DNA from: Phocaeicola fibrisolvens
Lineage (GTDB): Bacteria > Bacteroidota > Bacteroidia > Bacteroidales > Bacteroidaceae
NCBI RefSeq assembly: GCF_025567125.1
Contig: NZ_JAOQJI010000016.1
Coordinates: 16,119 to 80,118, forward strand
Length of the DNA: 64,000 bases
Reading direction: 5' to 3'
The stretch's first letter is position 1, and every line of letters starts with the position of its first letter. The notes below the pieces were generated by a model that saw only the letters and a program-made list of their open reading frames with translations, searched no databases and was not told the DNA's origin. Positions 52,975 through 61,356 of the stretch are shown piece after piece. Made by a program: the position numbers and the translations under genes.

Positions 52975-52995
52975 AATGTAAAAATTCAATGAAAT

Positions 52996-54339
52996 ATGAA
53001 AAAAAGAGAACTCATTTTCTTCGCTGCATTCGCGACTTTCCTGTCGGCGAATGCTCAAGAGAAACAAACCTGGTCGCTTGATGACTGCATAAATTATGCG
53101 CTGGAGAAAAACATCCAGCTACAGCAGAACAAGATTTCCTTACAGGAAAGCGAAGTGGATGTGAAAACAGCAAAGGCCGCACTCTTCCCCAGCCTTTCAT
53201 TCAATACCGGACAGAATCTGGTGAACCGTCCGTATCAGGAAAACAGCGCCACCGTAAGTGGAACGGAAATCATCAGCAGTACCAACAAGACTACCTACAA
53301 CGGCAGTTACAGCTTGTCGGCACAATGGACACTTTGGAACGGCGGACAGCGCCTGAACAACATCAAACAACAAAAGAAAAACCAAGAAATAGCCGAACTG
53401 AGTGTGGCAGAAACCGAGAATACTCTCAAAGAAGAAATCACGAAACTCTTCCTGCAGATTCTTTATGCAGACGAATCGGTTAACATCAACAAAGGAACGC
53501 TGGAAGTGAGTAAAGCCACTTACGAACGTGCCAAGGAACTGTTCAATCAAGGAAGCATTTCAAAAGCCGACCTGGCACAGCTGGAATCACAGGTAGGAAA
53601 TGACGAGTATCAGCTGGTGACTTCCGAAAGTTCACTGAGAAATTACAAGCTTCAGCTGAAACAGATGCTGGAACTGGACGGCACAGCCGAAATGGAACTG
53701 GAACTCCCGGTACTGGATGATGCTAAAGTGATGCAGCTGCTTCCAAACCAGGAAGATGTGTACCAGACAGCACTGGCCAACCGCCCGGAAATCCAAAGCA
53801 GCAAACTGAGCATTGACAATGCCAAGCTGGCCATTTCTTCTGCCAAGAGCGGCTATTTCCCGACCATCAGCCTGTCGGCCTCAACCTCAAGTATGACCAA
53901 CAATTCCAGTCAGAACAACTGGGCACAGCAGATGAAATATGGCTGGAACAACATGATTGGATTGAACATCAGCGTACCGATTTTCAATAACCGCCAAACC
54001 AAAAGTGCGGTAGAAAAAGCACAGTTCCAATACAATTCCTCTTTGCTGAACCTTCAGGACAAACAGAAAGGATTGTACACGGACATCGAGACCATCTGGC
54101 TGGACGCACTGAATGCACAGCAGCAATATGCAGCAGCCGAAGTAAAACTGAAAAGCAGCCAGACCAGCTTCGACATGGTCAACGAACAGTTCAAACTGGG
54201 CATGAAGAATACTGTAGAACTGCTGACAGAAAAAAACAACCTGCTCAGCGCACAGCAGCAGCGGATTCAGGCCAAGTATATGGCGATATTGAACCGCACA
54301 CTACTTGATTTTTACGCAGGAAAAGACATTGAATTATAA
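52996..54339 (+). CDS. TolC-family outer-membrane efflux channel
   Basis: A 447-residue outer-membrane efflux protein with a signal peptide (to about NAQEK, residue 22). The two homologous OEP halves are visible as repeated long coiled-coil helices, about 30-230 (WSLDDCINYALEKNIQL to QLKQMLELD) and 250-445 (YQTALANRPEIQSSKLSID to the end). It forms the exit duct for the MacA/ABC/MacB-type exporter encoded next. The MacA-like gene begins 12 bases downstream. Confidence 0.93.
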   Translation: MKKRELIFFAAFATFLSANAQEKQTWSLDDCINYALEKNIQLQQNKISLQESEVDVKTAKAALFPSLSFNTGQNLVNRPYQENSATVSGTEIISSTNKTTYNGSYSLSAQWTLWNGGQRLNNIKQQKKNQEIAELSVAETENTLKEEITKLFLQILYADESVNINKGTLEVSKATYERAKELFNQGSISKADLAQLESQVGNDEYQLVTSESSLRNYKLQLKQMLELDGTAEMELELPVLDDAKVMQLLPNQEDVYQTALANRPEIQSSKLSIDNAKLAISSAKSGYFPTISLSASTSSMTNNSSQNNWAQQMKYGWNNMIGLNISVPIFNNRQTKSAVEKAQFQYNSSLLNLQDKQKGLYTDIETIWLDALNAQQQYAAAEVKLKSSQTSFDMVNEQFKLGMKNTVELLTEKNNLLSAQQQRIQAKYMAILNRTLLDFYAGKDIEL

Positions 54340-54351
54340 TAACCAAACAAT

Positions 54352-55569
54352 ATGAACAAGAAAAAAATAATTATCACAGCTGGCATCGTAATTGTACTGG
54401 CTGTGGCAGGATACTGGATTTTTGGCAAGAAGAGCGCACAAGGCAAAGTAGACTTCGTCACCGAAACAGTAGCAAAAGGCAACATCAGCAATTCCATTAC
54501 AGCTACAGGAACCATTGAACCTGTCACTGAAGTGGAGGTCGGTACACAGGTTTCAGGTATCATCGACAAAATATACGTGGATTACAATTCGGTAGTAAAA
54601 GAAGGGGAAGTGATAGCCGAGATGGATAGAGTGACCCTGCTCAGCGACTTACAGTCAGCGCAAGCTACATACGACGGCGCAAAAGCCGAATACGATTATC
54701 AGAAAAAACTATGCGAGAGAAACAAAAAACTGCATGAAAAGCAACTGATCAGCGAAACTGATTACGAGCAGAGCACATACGATTACGAACGTGCCAAGAG
54801 TACATTCGAACAAAGTCAGGCAGCTCTTTCAAAGGCGGAACGCAACCTTTCTTATGCTACCATCACTTCTCCAATCAACGGTATCGTTACCAGTAAGGAC
54901 GTAGAAGAAGGACAGACCGTGGCCTCCGGTTTCGAAACGCCGACCCTGTTTACCATTGCTGCAGACCTCACCAAGATGCAGGTAGTGGCCGATGTGGACG
55001 AAGCCGATATTGCCGGAGTGAGAGACAGTGCCAGAGTCACGTTTACCGTTGATGCCTATCCGAATGATGTATTCGAAGGACGGGTTCACCAAATCCGACT
55101 GGGAAGCGCCAACAGTAGCAGTTCCAGTAGCACCAGCAGTGAAACAGTTGTCACTTATGAGGTAGTCATTACAGCCGACAATCCGGATTTGAAGTTGAAA
55201 CCGAGACTGACCGCCAATGTGACCATCTACACGGATACACGTGACAATGTGCTCGTGGTTCCCAACAAGGCGTTGCGTTTTACTCCAGAAAAAGAGCTGG
55301 TAGGCAAAAAGACTATTACCGACTGTAAAGGTGAACACAAAGTATGGACCATGGATGCCAACGGATTCACCGCTCACCCGGTTAAAGTCGGTCTGAGCGA
55401 CGGAAGTCATACGGAAATTCTGGAAGGTATCAGTGAAGGAACACCGATTGTCACAGAAACGGTATTGAAAGGATTTGCCGACACCACAGCATCCGAAGCT
55501 TCTGCCGACGGAGAAAGAAGCCCGTTCATGCCAGGCCCTCCGGGAAGTGACAAGAAAAAACAAAAATAA
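54352..55569 (+). CDS. Periplasmic adaptor (MacA/HlyD-type)
   Basis: A 405-residue membrane-fusion protein. An N-terminal membrane anchor (about 5-23) precedes the barrel-sandwich lipoyl region (SITATGTIEPVTEVEVGTQVSGIIDKIYV), the alpha-helical hairpin (about 95-160) and beta-barrel domains. It ends in a flexible lysine/proline-rich tail (PGPPGSDKKKQK). A serine-rich insertion at about 258-268 (SSSSSTSSE) is unusual. It links the inner-membrane ABC permease to the TolC channel. The ABC gene starts 12 bases downstream. Confidence 0.92.
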   Translation: MNKKKIIITAGIVIVLAVAGYWIFGKKSAQGKVDFVTETVAKGNISNSITATGTIEPVTEVEVGTQVSGIIDKIYVDYNSVVKEGEVIAEMDRVTLLSDLQSAQATYDGAKAEYDYQKKLCERNKKLHEKQLISETDYEQSTYDYERAKSTFEQSQAALSKAERNLSYATITSPINGIVTSKDVEEGQTVASGFETPTLFTIAADLTKMQVVADVDEADIAGVRDSARVTFTVDAYPNDVFEGRVHQIRLGSANSSSSSSTSSETVVTYEVVITADNPDLKLKPRLTANVTIYTDTRDNVLVVPNKALRFTPEKELVGKKTITDCKGEHKVWTMDANGFTAHPVKVGLSDGSHTEILEGISEGTPIVTETVLKGFADTTASEASADGERSPFMPGPPGSDKKKQK

Positions 55570-55581
55570 GGAGAAACCGTC

Positions 55582-56328
55582 ATGAAAAAGACTGTCATAG
55601 AATTACAAAATATCAAACGGAATTTCCAGGTGGGTGATGAAACAGTACATGCACTGCGCGGCATCTCGTTCAGCATTCAGGAAGGAGAATTTGTGACCAT
55701 CATGGGTACATCTGGTTCCGGTAAGTCCACCCTGCTGAACACACTGGGATGTCTGGACACACCGACCAGCGGGGAATACCTGCTCGACGGGGTATCCGTA
55801 CGCACGATGAGCAAACCACAGAGGGCGGTACTGCGAAACCGGAAAATCGGATTCGTATTCCAGAACTACAACCTGCTGCCCAAAACGACGGCGGTAGAAA
55901 ATGTAGAACTTCCGTTGATGTACAACAGTGCCGTCAGTGCCGCTGAACGCCGCCGTCGGGCCATAGAAGCCCTGACAGCCGTGGGACTGGCCGACCGTCT
56001 GGAACACAAGTCCAACCAGATGTCCGGTGGACAGATGCAGCGCGTGGCCATTGCCCGTGCACTGGTTAACAATCCGGCGGTTATCCTAGCCGATGAAGCG
56101 ACCGGTAACTTGGACACACGTACTTCTTTCGAAATCCTGGTTCTTTTCCAGAAGCTTCATCAGGAAGGACGTACCATCATCTTCGTGACACACAATCCGG
56201 AATTGTCACAATACAGCAGCCGCAACATCCGACTGCGTGACGGACATGTCATTGAAGACGTAACCAACCCCCATATTCTTTCGGCTGCGGAAGCACTGGC
56301 TGCCCTGCCAAAAAACGATGATGATTGA
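55582..56328 (+). CDS. ABC transporter ATP-binding protein (MacB/LolD-type)
   Basis: A 248-residue ABC ATPase of the MacB/LolD group. Walker A is MGTSGSGKST (41-50). The Q-loop region reads GFVFQNYNLLPKTTAVENVELP. The signature is MSGGQMQRVAIARAL and Walker B is VILADEATGNLD. In this split arrangement the ATPase is separate from the permease encoded next. It powers the tripartite exporter. The 19-base gap to the permease gene supports co-transcription. Confidence 0.95.
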   Translation: MKKTVIELQNIKRNFQVGDETVHALRGISFSIQEGEFVTIMGTSGSGKSTLLNTLGCLDTPTSGEYLLDGVSVRTMSKPQRAVLRNRKIGFVFQNYNLLPKTTAVENVELPLMYNSAVSAAERRRRAIEALTAVGLADRLEHKSNQMSGGQMQRVAIARALVNNPAVILADEATGNLDTRTSFEILVLFQKLHQEGRTIIFVTHNPELSQYSSRNIRLRDGHVIEDVTNPHILSAAEALAALPKNDDD

Positions 56329-56347
56329 CAATTTATCAAGATGACTT

Positions 56348-57568
56348 ATGAATGGAACAAACCTTTTTAAAATAGCCTTTCGGGCATTGGCCAACAACAA
56401 GCTCCGTGCTTTCCTGACCATGCTGGGAATCATTATCGGAGTAGCTTCCGTCATTGCCATGCTGGCCATCGGACAAGGCTCCAAACGGAGTATCCAAAAA
56501 CAAATCTCCGAAATGGGCTCCAATATGATCATGATTCATCCGGGAGCCGAGATGCGAGGAGGTGTCCGTCAGGACCCGTCGAGCATGCAAACGCTGAAGC
56601 TGGAAAATTATGAGACTTTGCGTGATGAATGTATGTACCTGTCTGCCATCAGTCCGGATGTCTCTGCTTCCGGACAGCTGATTTCCGGCTCCAACAACTA
56701 CCCTTCTTCGGTGAGCGGAGTAAGCCTCGGCTATCTGACCATCCGTCAGCTGACCGTGGAACAAGGGGATATGTTTACGGAAGAAGATATCCGTACGGCA
56801 GCAAAAGTGTGTGTCATTGGTAAAACCATTGTAGACAACCTGTTCCCCGACGGACAAGACCCGATTGGAAAGATTATCCGCTGCAACCAGGTTCCTCTCC
56901 GAGTAATCGGGGTACTCAAATCGAAAGGATACAACTCTATGGGCATGGACCAGGATGACGTGGTACTGGCACCTTACAGCACAGTAATGAAACGTCTGCT
57001 TGCCCAGACCTATCTGAGCGGTATCTTTGCTTCTGCCCTGACAGAAGACATGACGGAAGAAGCCGTTGACGAAATCACAAATATCCTCAGAAGAGAACAT
57101 AAACTGAAAGAAACGGACGACGATGACTTCACCATCCGTACACAGCAGGAACTCAGCTCTATGCTGAATACCACCACCGACCTGATGACTACCTTGCTGG
57201 CCTGTATCGCAGGAATTTCCCTGGTGGTAGGAGGTATCGGTATCATGAACATCATGTACGTCAGTGTAACCGAACGTACACGCGAAATCGGACTCCGTAT
57301 GTCTGTGGGAGCGAGAGGAGTGGATATTCTGTCACAATTCCTGATAGAATCCATCCTGATCAGTATCACCGGAGGGTTGATTGGAGTAATTCTGGGATGT
57401 GGAGCCAGCTTCATCATCAAGACAGTTGCCCATTGGCCTGTATTCATCCAACCGTGGAGTGTATTGCTGTCATTCGCAGTATGTACCTTCACCGGTGTAT
57501 TCTTCGGGTGGTATCCGGCCAAGAAAGCGGCCGACCTGGACCCGATTGAAGCACTGCGCTATGAATAA
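56348..57568 (+). CDS. MacB-type ABC transporter permease
   Basis: A 406-residue permease with the four-helix MacB layout. The N-terminal helix (KLRAFLTMLGIIIGVASVIAMLAIG) is followed by a large periplasmic MacB-type domain (about 60-270). Three C-terminal helices form the FtsX domain (GGIGIMNIMYVSVTERTREIGLRMSVGAR). It couples ATP hydrolysis to substrate delivery through the MacA-like adaptor to TolC. The substrate (antibiotic, peptide or lipoprotein) is not predictable. The transcript ends at the long hairpin at 57619-57686. Confidence 0.93.
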   Translation: MNGTNLFKIAFRALANNKLRAFLTMLGIIIGVASVIAMLAIGQGSKRSIQKQISEMGSNMIMIHPGAEMRGGVRQDPSSMQTLKLENYETLRDECMYLSAISPDVSASGQLISGSNNYPSSVSGVSLGYLTIRQLTVEQGDMFTEEDIRTAAKVCVIGKTIVDNLFPDGQDPIGKIIRCNQVPLRVIGVLKSKGYNSMGMDQDDVVLAPYSTVMKRLLAQTYLSGIFASALTEDMTEEAVDEITNILRREHKLKETDDDDFTIRTQQELSSMLNTTTDLMTTLLACIAGISLVVGGIGIMNIMYVSVTERTREIGLRMSVGARGVDILSQFLIESILISITGGLIGVILGCGASFIIKTVAHWPVFIQPWSVLLSFAVCTFTGVFFGWYPAKKAADLDPIEALRYE

Positions 57569-57618
57569 ATGATAAATAAATAACGGAACTACTTTGTTCT
57601 TCATAACTTTGGTTTCCT

Positions 57619-57686
57619 GTCCGGCCGTCTATTTATACCGTAGATAATCATATATATTTACGGTGTGCGACGGCCGGACTTTTCTT
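57619..57686 (+). terminator. Terminator of the exporter operon
   Basis: GTCCGGCCGTC (57619-57629) and GACGGCCGGAC (57669-57679) are perfectly complementary, with an inner ACCGTA/TACGGT stem; TTTTCTT follows. Confidence 0.85.
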
Positions 57687-57695
57687 AAAAAATCG

Positions 57696-57704
57696 TATCT
57701 TTGC
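57696..57704 (+). promoter_or_regulatory. -7 promoter element of the two-component system
   Basis: TATCTTTGC, 16 bases before the histidine-kinase ATG. It directly follows the terminator of the exporter operon, so the regulator pair has its own promoter. Confidence 0.6.
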
Positions 57705-57720
57705 TTTAAATCAATCCGAT

Positions 57721-58800
57721 ATGGTGCATATAACTCATAACAAACACCGCTTACTGGAATTAATCATCCACACAATATGCTGGGGATTGTTCTTCGGGTT
57801 TCCGCTGTTTTTTACCCAACACGACAACGGGAATATCGACTGGAAAGAATTTATCAATCATTCGGGAGTTTCTCTTTCCTTCTTTGTCATTTTTTATGTC
57901 AATTACCTGATTCTGATTCCCCAAATACTATTCAAAGAGCATATCGGACGTTTTATTCTGCTAAACCTTGTGCTTATTCTTGTCGTTTCCATCGGATTAC
58001 GCTACTGGCACAACATGCTTGCATTTCCGCCTCCTGTGCGTCCCCGCTCTTACCTTCCTCCCCAATATATCTTTTATATAAGAGACATTACCAGTATGAT
58101 TTTTATGGTAGGGTTGAGTGTGGCCATCCGGATGAGTCTCCGTTGGAGTGCTACGGAACTGGCGCGCCGGGAAGCAGTGAAAAGCCGTACGGAAGCAGAA
58201 CTTAAGAACCTCCGCAACCAACTGAATCCTCATTTCTTGCTGAATACGCTGAACAATATCTATGCACTCACCGCATTCGATACGGAAAAGGCCCAGCAAG
58301 CTATTCAGGAACTCAGCAAGCTGCTACGGTACGTGCTGTACGACAACCAGGAAAATTTTGTTCCTCTTACCAAAGAAGTGGAATTCATACGGAACTACAT
58401 CGAACTGATGCGTATCCGGGTTTCTTCTCAGGTGAAAATCAGCACACATTTCCAAATCCATCCGGACAGTCAGAGTCCTGTGGCCCCCTTGCTGTTCATT
58501 TCACTGATAGAAAATGCCTTCAAGCACGGAGTATCCCCCACAGCACCCAGCTTTATCGACATCACATTAACTGAAAAAGAGAACAAAATCCACTGTATAA
58601 TACGCAACAGCAACTACCCCAAAAGTGCCACTGACAAAAGCGGATCGGGTATCGGACTGGAACAGGTACAAAAAAGACTGGAATTGCTGTATGCCGGACA
58701 TTACGAATGGCAACACCAGGTCAGTCCCGACCAGAAAGAATACAGTTCGGTTTTAACAATTGATATTCCAGACACTAATCATAAAAAAACAATGCCATGA
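57721..58800 (+). CDS. Sensor histidine kinase, LytS/YehU type
   Basis: A 359-residue membrane kinase. The N-terminus has about four hydrophobic helices (residues 12-140) and no large periplasmic loop. A coiled coil (AVKSRTEAELKNLRNQ) leads to the His_kinase domain with phospho-acceptor His171 in LNPHFLLNTLNN. A HATPase fold ends the protein (FISLIENAFKHGVSP, SGSGIGLEQVQKRLELLY). It overlaps the response regulator by 4 bases (ATGA), so the two are translationally coupled. The signal is probably sensed within the membrane. Control of the upstream exporter operon is suggested by adjacency only. Confidence 0.93.
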   Translation: MVHITHNKHRLLELIIHTICWGLFFGFPLFFTQHDNGNIDWKEFINHSGVSLSFFVIFYVNYLILIPQILFKEHIGRFILLNLVLILVVSIGLRYWHNMLAFPPPVRPRSYLPPQYIFYIRDITSMIFMVGLSVAIRMSLRWSATELARREAVKSRTEAELKNLRNQLNPHFLLNTLNNIYALTAFDTEKAQQAIQELSKLLRYVLYDNQENFVPLTKEVEFIRNYIELMRIRVSSQVKISTHFQIHPDSQSPVAPLLFISLIENAFKHGVSPTAPSFIDITLTEKENKIHCIIRNSNYPKSATDKSGSGIGLEQVQKRLELLYAGHYEWQHQVSPDQKEYSSVLTIDIPDTNHKKTMP

Positions 58801-59528
58801 CAATCAAATGCGCCATTATTGATGATGAACCCTTAGCACTCGGATTACTGGAAAGCTATGTAAAGAAAACCCCTTCACTGGAACTATGCGGAGCGTATTC
58901 CAGTGCCATTCAAGCCATGGAACTCCTGAACGGACATCCGGTGGACTTGATTTTTCTGGACATCCAAATGCCGGAACTGAACGGACTGGAGTTTTCCAAA
59001 ATAATTCCGAGCAGTACACGCATCATCTTTACAACTGCCTTCGGGCAATATGCCTTGGACGGTTATAAGGTAAATGCTCTCGATTATCTGCTCAAGCCTA
59101 TTAGCTATACAGATTTCATGACAGCCGTCAACAAAGCCATACAGTGGTTCGGGCTTTGTCAAAAAGCTGAAAATGCGTCCGAAGAAATACAGTCTTCCGA
59201 GGATCTGAAATATATTTATGTAAAAAGCGACTATAAACTGATCCAAATAGAACTGGATAAGATTCTTTATATAGAAGGACTCAAAGATTACATTAAAATT
59301 CACTTGGAAGACAATCCCCGTCCGATTCTGTCATTGGTCAGCATGAAGATGATGGAAGACAAACTGCCAGCCAATCGTTTTATTCGAATTCACCGGTCTT
59401 TCATTGTGCAAAAACAAAAAATAAAAATCATAGAAAAAGGAAGAATTGTTTTCGGGAAAGACTACATTCCGATATCTGACAGCTACAAACAGGAGCTCCA
59501 AAATTATGTTAATAAACATACTATTTGA
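58797..59528 (+). CDS. LytTR-family response regulator
   Basis: A 243-residue regulator. The receiver domain is 1-120 with phospho-acceptor Asp55 (FLDIQMPE) and a conserved switch Lys in LKPIS. A LytTR DNA-binding domain occupies about 145-243 (YVKSDYKLIQIELDKILYIEGLKDYIKIHL, RIHRSFIVQKQKI). It is the partner of the LytS-type kinase. LytTR proteins bind direct repeats; its target was not identified by eye. Confidence 0.94.
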   Translation: MTIKCAIIDDEPLALGLLESYVKKTPSLELCGAYSSAIQAMELLNGHPVDLIFLDIQMPELNGLEFSKIIPSSTRIIFTTAFGQYALDGYKVNALDYLLKPISYTDFMTAVNKAIQWFGLCQKAENASEEIQSSEDLKYIYVKSDYKLIQIELDKILYIEGLKDYIKIHLEDNPRPILSLVSMKMMEDKLPANRFIRIHRSFIVQKQKIKIIEKGRIVFGKDYIPISDSYKQELQNYVNKHTI

Positions 59529-59586
59529 AAATCTGTTGTATTTTCAACATTTTTTTCTGAAACAATCCAATTTTTTACTGATTTTC
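59529..59586. other. Start of the 345-bp gap between the response regulator and the integrase
   Basis: The gap from 59529 to 59873 holds no protein gene. Bases 59529-59586 show nothing recognisable. Then comes a promoter (59587-59618), a predicted small RNA with terminator (59624-59737), and 136 bases (59738-59873) that may include the element's left junction. Confidence 0.6.
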
Positions 59587-59618
59587 TTTGGCTACAATCA
59601 ATCTAAACCCTATATTTG
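59587..59618 (+). promoter_or_regulatory. Promoter of the predicted small RNA at 59624
   Basis: TTTG (59587-59590), exactly 20 bp, TATATTTG (59611-59618). This is a near-perfect Bacteroidetes promoter with no open reading frame behind it. Confidence 0.7.
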
Positions 59619-59623
59619 TAGCG

Positions 59624-59737
59624 TACATAATAAAAGCGGAAGTTGTGAAACTTCCTTTAGAATAGTTTAGTTAAGTCTAGTTTAGTTTTTGTGTTGTGAT
59701 ACTCCTGCTGAAAGTGTTCAGCGGGAGTATCTTTTTT
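59624..59737 (+). ncRNA. Predicted independent small RNA, about 114 nt
   Basis: A strong promoter precedes it and a strong terminator closes it, with no plausible coding frame. Near the 5' end is a 7-bp hairpin GGAAGTT/AACTTCC with a GTGA (GNRA-class) tetraloop (59638-59655). The middle (59656-59697) is unpaired and T/A-rich, with two copies of TAGTTTAG (59663-59670 and 59678-59685). The 3' end is a 15-bp stem (59698-59712 with 59717-59731) followed by TTTTTT. The arrangement, with a Bacteroidetes-type promoter and terminator, recalls Rfam families of the Bacteroidales-1 kind; I cannot confirm a match. Confidence 0.68.
59698..59737 (+). terminator. Terminator of the predicted small RNA
   Basis: GATACTCCTGCTGAA pairs with TTCAGCGGGAGTATC around an AGTG loop, followed by TTTTTT. 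Confidence 0.88.
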
Positions 59738-59873
59738 ATTGCTGGTTTTCAAGTAGTTAGGGATACATACCGAACTTTTCGCAATCTAATTTGTAACGTG
59801 TGAATGATAGAAAAAACCTCACTTTTGGGCGTATTTCATTCCACTTTTATTCCAGTTTAAAATATAAACCAGT

Positions 59874-61058
59874 ATGGCAACATTTTTTTTAACAATTGTC
59901 CCGAATTTAATCTTAAAAAACAATAAACACACTGTAAGGATAGCAGTTACACATTGCCGGCAAACAAGATACATCCCGACTGATGTAACGATAGACTCAG
60001 AGAAAGAAATAAGCAACGGAAGGATCGTCAAAAGACCAGACAAGGAAAGGCTGAACATACACCTCATGAAGCTGCTGTCAGCGTATGAAGAAAGAGCGTC
60101 AAACATTCCTTTTGCAGACAGCCTTACATGCAGCCAGCTTATCAAGATAATCAAATCACCAATCTCCGGAGAAAAGCACAGGACATTCTCTGATATAGCA
60201 GACGAATATCTATCACAGATTGACAAGGATGACAGAGGAAAGACCTACAAGCTGTACAGGCTTGCAGCTAACAGGTACATGGACTTCGCCGGTAATGACA
60301 CTCTGATGGAACACATCACTCCAATTCGGATCAACAACTACTTAATGAGCCTTCAGAAAGACAAACTCTCCCAGACAAGTATTAAGATATACATTACTCT
60401 TCTGAAAGTAATCATCAACTATGCAGTGAAAATGAGATATGTATCATTCGAAGTGGACCCATTCGTGACGGCTAAAGTTCCGTCAGCAAAGAAAAGGGAC
60501 ACGTACATAACAGTAGAGCAGCTTAAGAAAATACGTGATGCCAGACTGGACACACACAGCCTTTCAGTAGTACGTGACATTTTCATGCTGACTTATTATC
60601 TTGCCGGAATGAATCTTGTTGATATGCTGGAATACGACTTCCGGAATACAGATGAAATATACTATGTCCGAAAAAAGACCAGACACACTAAAGAGGGAGA
60701 CAATGCGGTGAACTTCTCTATTCCTGATGAGGCAAAGCCAATCATACAACGATACATGGACAAGAAATCAGGAAAACTCATTTTCGGCCGTTATTCAAGC
60801 TATGTAAGCTGCTACAATGTTCTTGCAAGAAAGATTAAGAAACTGGCAGAAATTGGCGGAATTAAGCATTATTTTACCCTGTATTCAGCCCGTAAGTCTT
60901 TCGTTCAACACGGATTCGACTTAGGTATTCCATTGTCCACGCTCGAATATTGCATCGGACAATCAATGAAAGACAGCCGGCCGATATTCAACTATGTATC
61001 CATTATGAAGAAACATGCAGACAAGGCAATCAGAGAAATTCTTGATAATCTGACGTAA
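59874..61058 (+). CDS. Tyrosine recombinase/site-specific integrase of a mobile element
   Basis: A 394-residue phage-type integrase of the Bacteroidetes group. An N-terminal arm-binding domain (about 1-90) precedes a SAM-like core-binding domain (about 95-195, FSDIADEYLSQIDKDDRGKT) and the catalytic domain (200-394). The usual first catalytic Arg position reads Ala (LTYYLAGMNLVDML). The Lys (VRKKT), the second Arg (YSARKSF) and the Tyr (RPIFNYVSI) are present. Enzymes of this type cut and join att sites of transposons or islands. It sits 136 bases after the small RNA terminator, which may mark the left end of the element. The right end is outside the window. Confidence 0.9.
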   Translation: MATFFLTIVPNLILKNNKHTVRIAVTHCRQTRYIPTDVTIDSEKEISNGRIVKRPDKERLNIHLMKLLSAYEERASNIPFADSLTCSQLIKIIKSPISGEKHRTFSDIADEYLSQIDKDDRGKTYKLYRLAANRYMDFAGNDTLMEHITPIRINNYLMSLQKDKLSQTSIKIYITLLKVIINYAVKMRYVSFEVDPFVTAKVPSAKKRDTYITVEQLKKIRDARLDTHSLSVVRDIFMLTYYLAGMNLVDMLEYDFRNTDEIYYVRKKTRHTKEGDNAVNFSIPDEAKPIIQRYMDKKSGKLIFGRYSSYVSCYNVLARKIKKLAEIGGIKHYFTLYSARKSFVQHGFDLGIPLSTLEYCIGQSMKDSRPIFNYVSIMKKHADKAIREILDNLT

Positions 61059-61076
61059 AAAAAAACACCGAAACAT

Positions 61077-61108
61077 TTTGATAATATGCAAATGCTTATT
61101 ATCTTTGT
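61077..61108 (+). promoter_or_regulatory. Promoter of the 55-aa/DUF5053 transcript
   Basis: TTTG (61077-61080), 19 bp, TATCTTTGT (61100-61108). Transcription would start at about 61114, inside the left arm of the inverted repeat. Confidence 0.65.
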
Positions 61109-61110
61109 AG

Positions 61111-61140
61111 TGTCAAACAAAGAGTTATTCACTTAATTAA
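61111..61140. repeat. Left arm of the 24-bp inverted repeat
   Basis: TGTCAAACAAAG at 61111-61122 and TCACTTAATTAA at 61129-61140, separated by 6 bases. Both blocks are complementary to the right arm at 61805-61828. Confidence 0.8.
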
Positions 61141-61146
61141 AACAAC

Positions 61147-61314
61147 ATGGAAAATGAAGAAAGGAAAAAGCTAGAAGAAGAGTACAAGAATCTCAAACTG
61201 CTAATCGAATTTCATTCAACCTACGGAGTTCTTGATAAATCAGAATACGAAAAGATGGTTAATGATATTCTTGATCGGATGAACGAAATCCGAAAGATGT
61301 TGGAAAAAGAGTAA
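61147..61314 (+). CDS. Small charged coiled-coil protein of the mobile element
   Basis: A 55-residue protein (MENEERKKLEEEYKNLKLLI, ending RKMLEKE) that is almost wholly charged alpha-helix with heptad-like spacing of Leu, Ile and Met. No transmembrane segment or known domain is recognised. It is 33 bases after the promoter's likely start point and shares its transcript with the DUF5053 gene. The A-rich leader lacks a purine-rich ribosome-binding site, as is common in this phylum. A DNA- or protein-binding accessory of the element is a guess. Confidence 0.62.
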   Translation: MENEERKKLEEEYKNLKLLIEFHSTYGVLDKSEYEKMVNDILDRMNEIRKMLEKE

Positions 61315-61321
61315 AAAAACA

Positions 61322-61341
61322 GCCCTCCCTACTGGGAGGGC
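61322..61341 (+). repeat. Intercistronic hairpin before the DUF5053 gene
   Basis: GCCCTCCC (61322-61329), loop TACT, GGGAGGGC (61334-61341), a perfect 8-bp stem. Preceding A-run and lack of a T-run mean it is not a plus-strand terminator; on the minus strand it has a terminator shape. Confidence 0.6.
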
Positions 61342-61356
61342 ATTAAAAATAGATTT

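Noticed and set aside
59529..59623. tRNA or tmRNA at the element junction
   Set aside because: No cloverleaf, CCA end or tag-peptide frame could be seen; a promoter and simple hairpins explain the region better.
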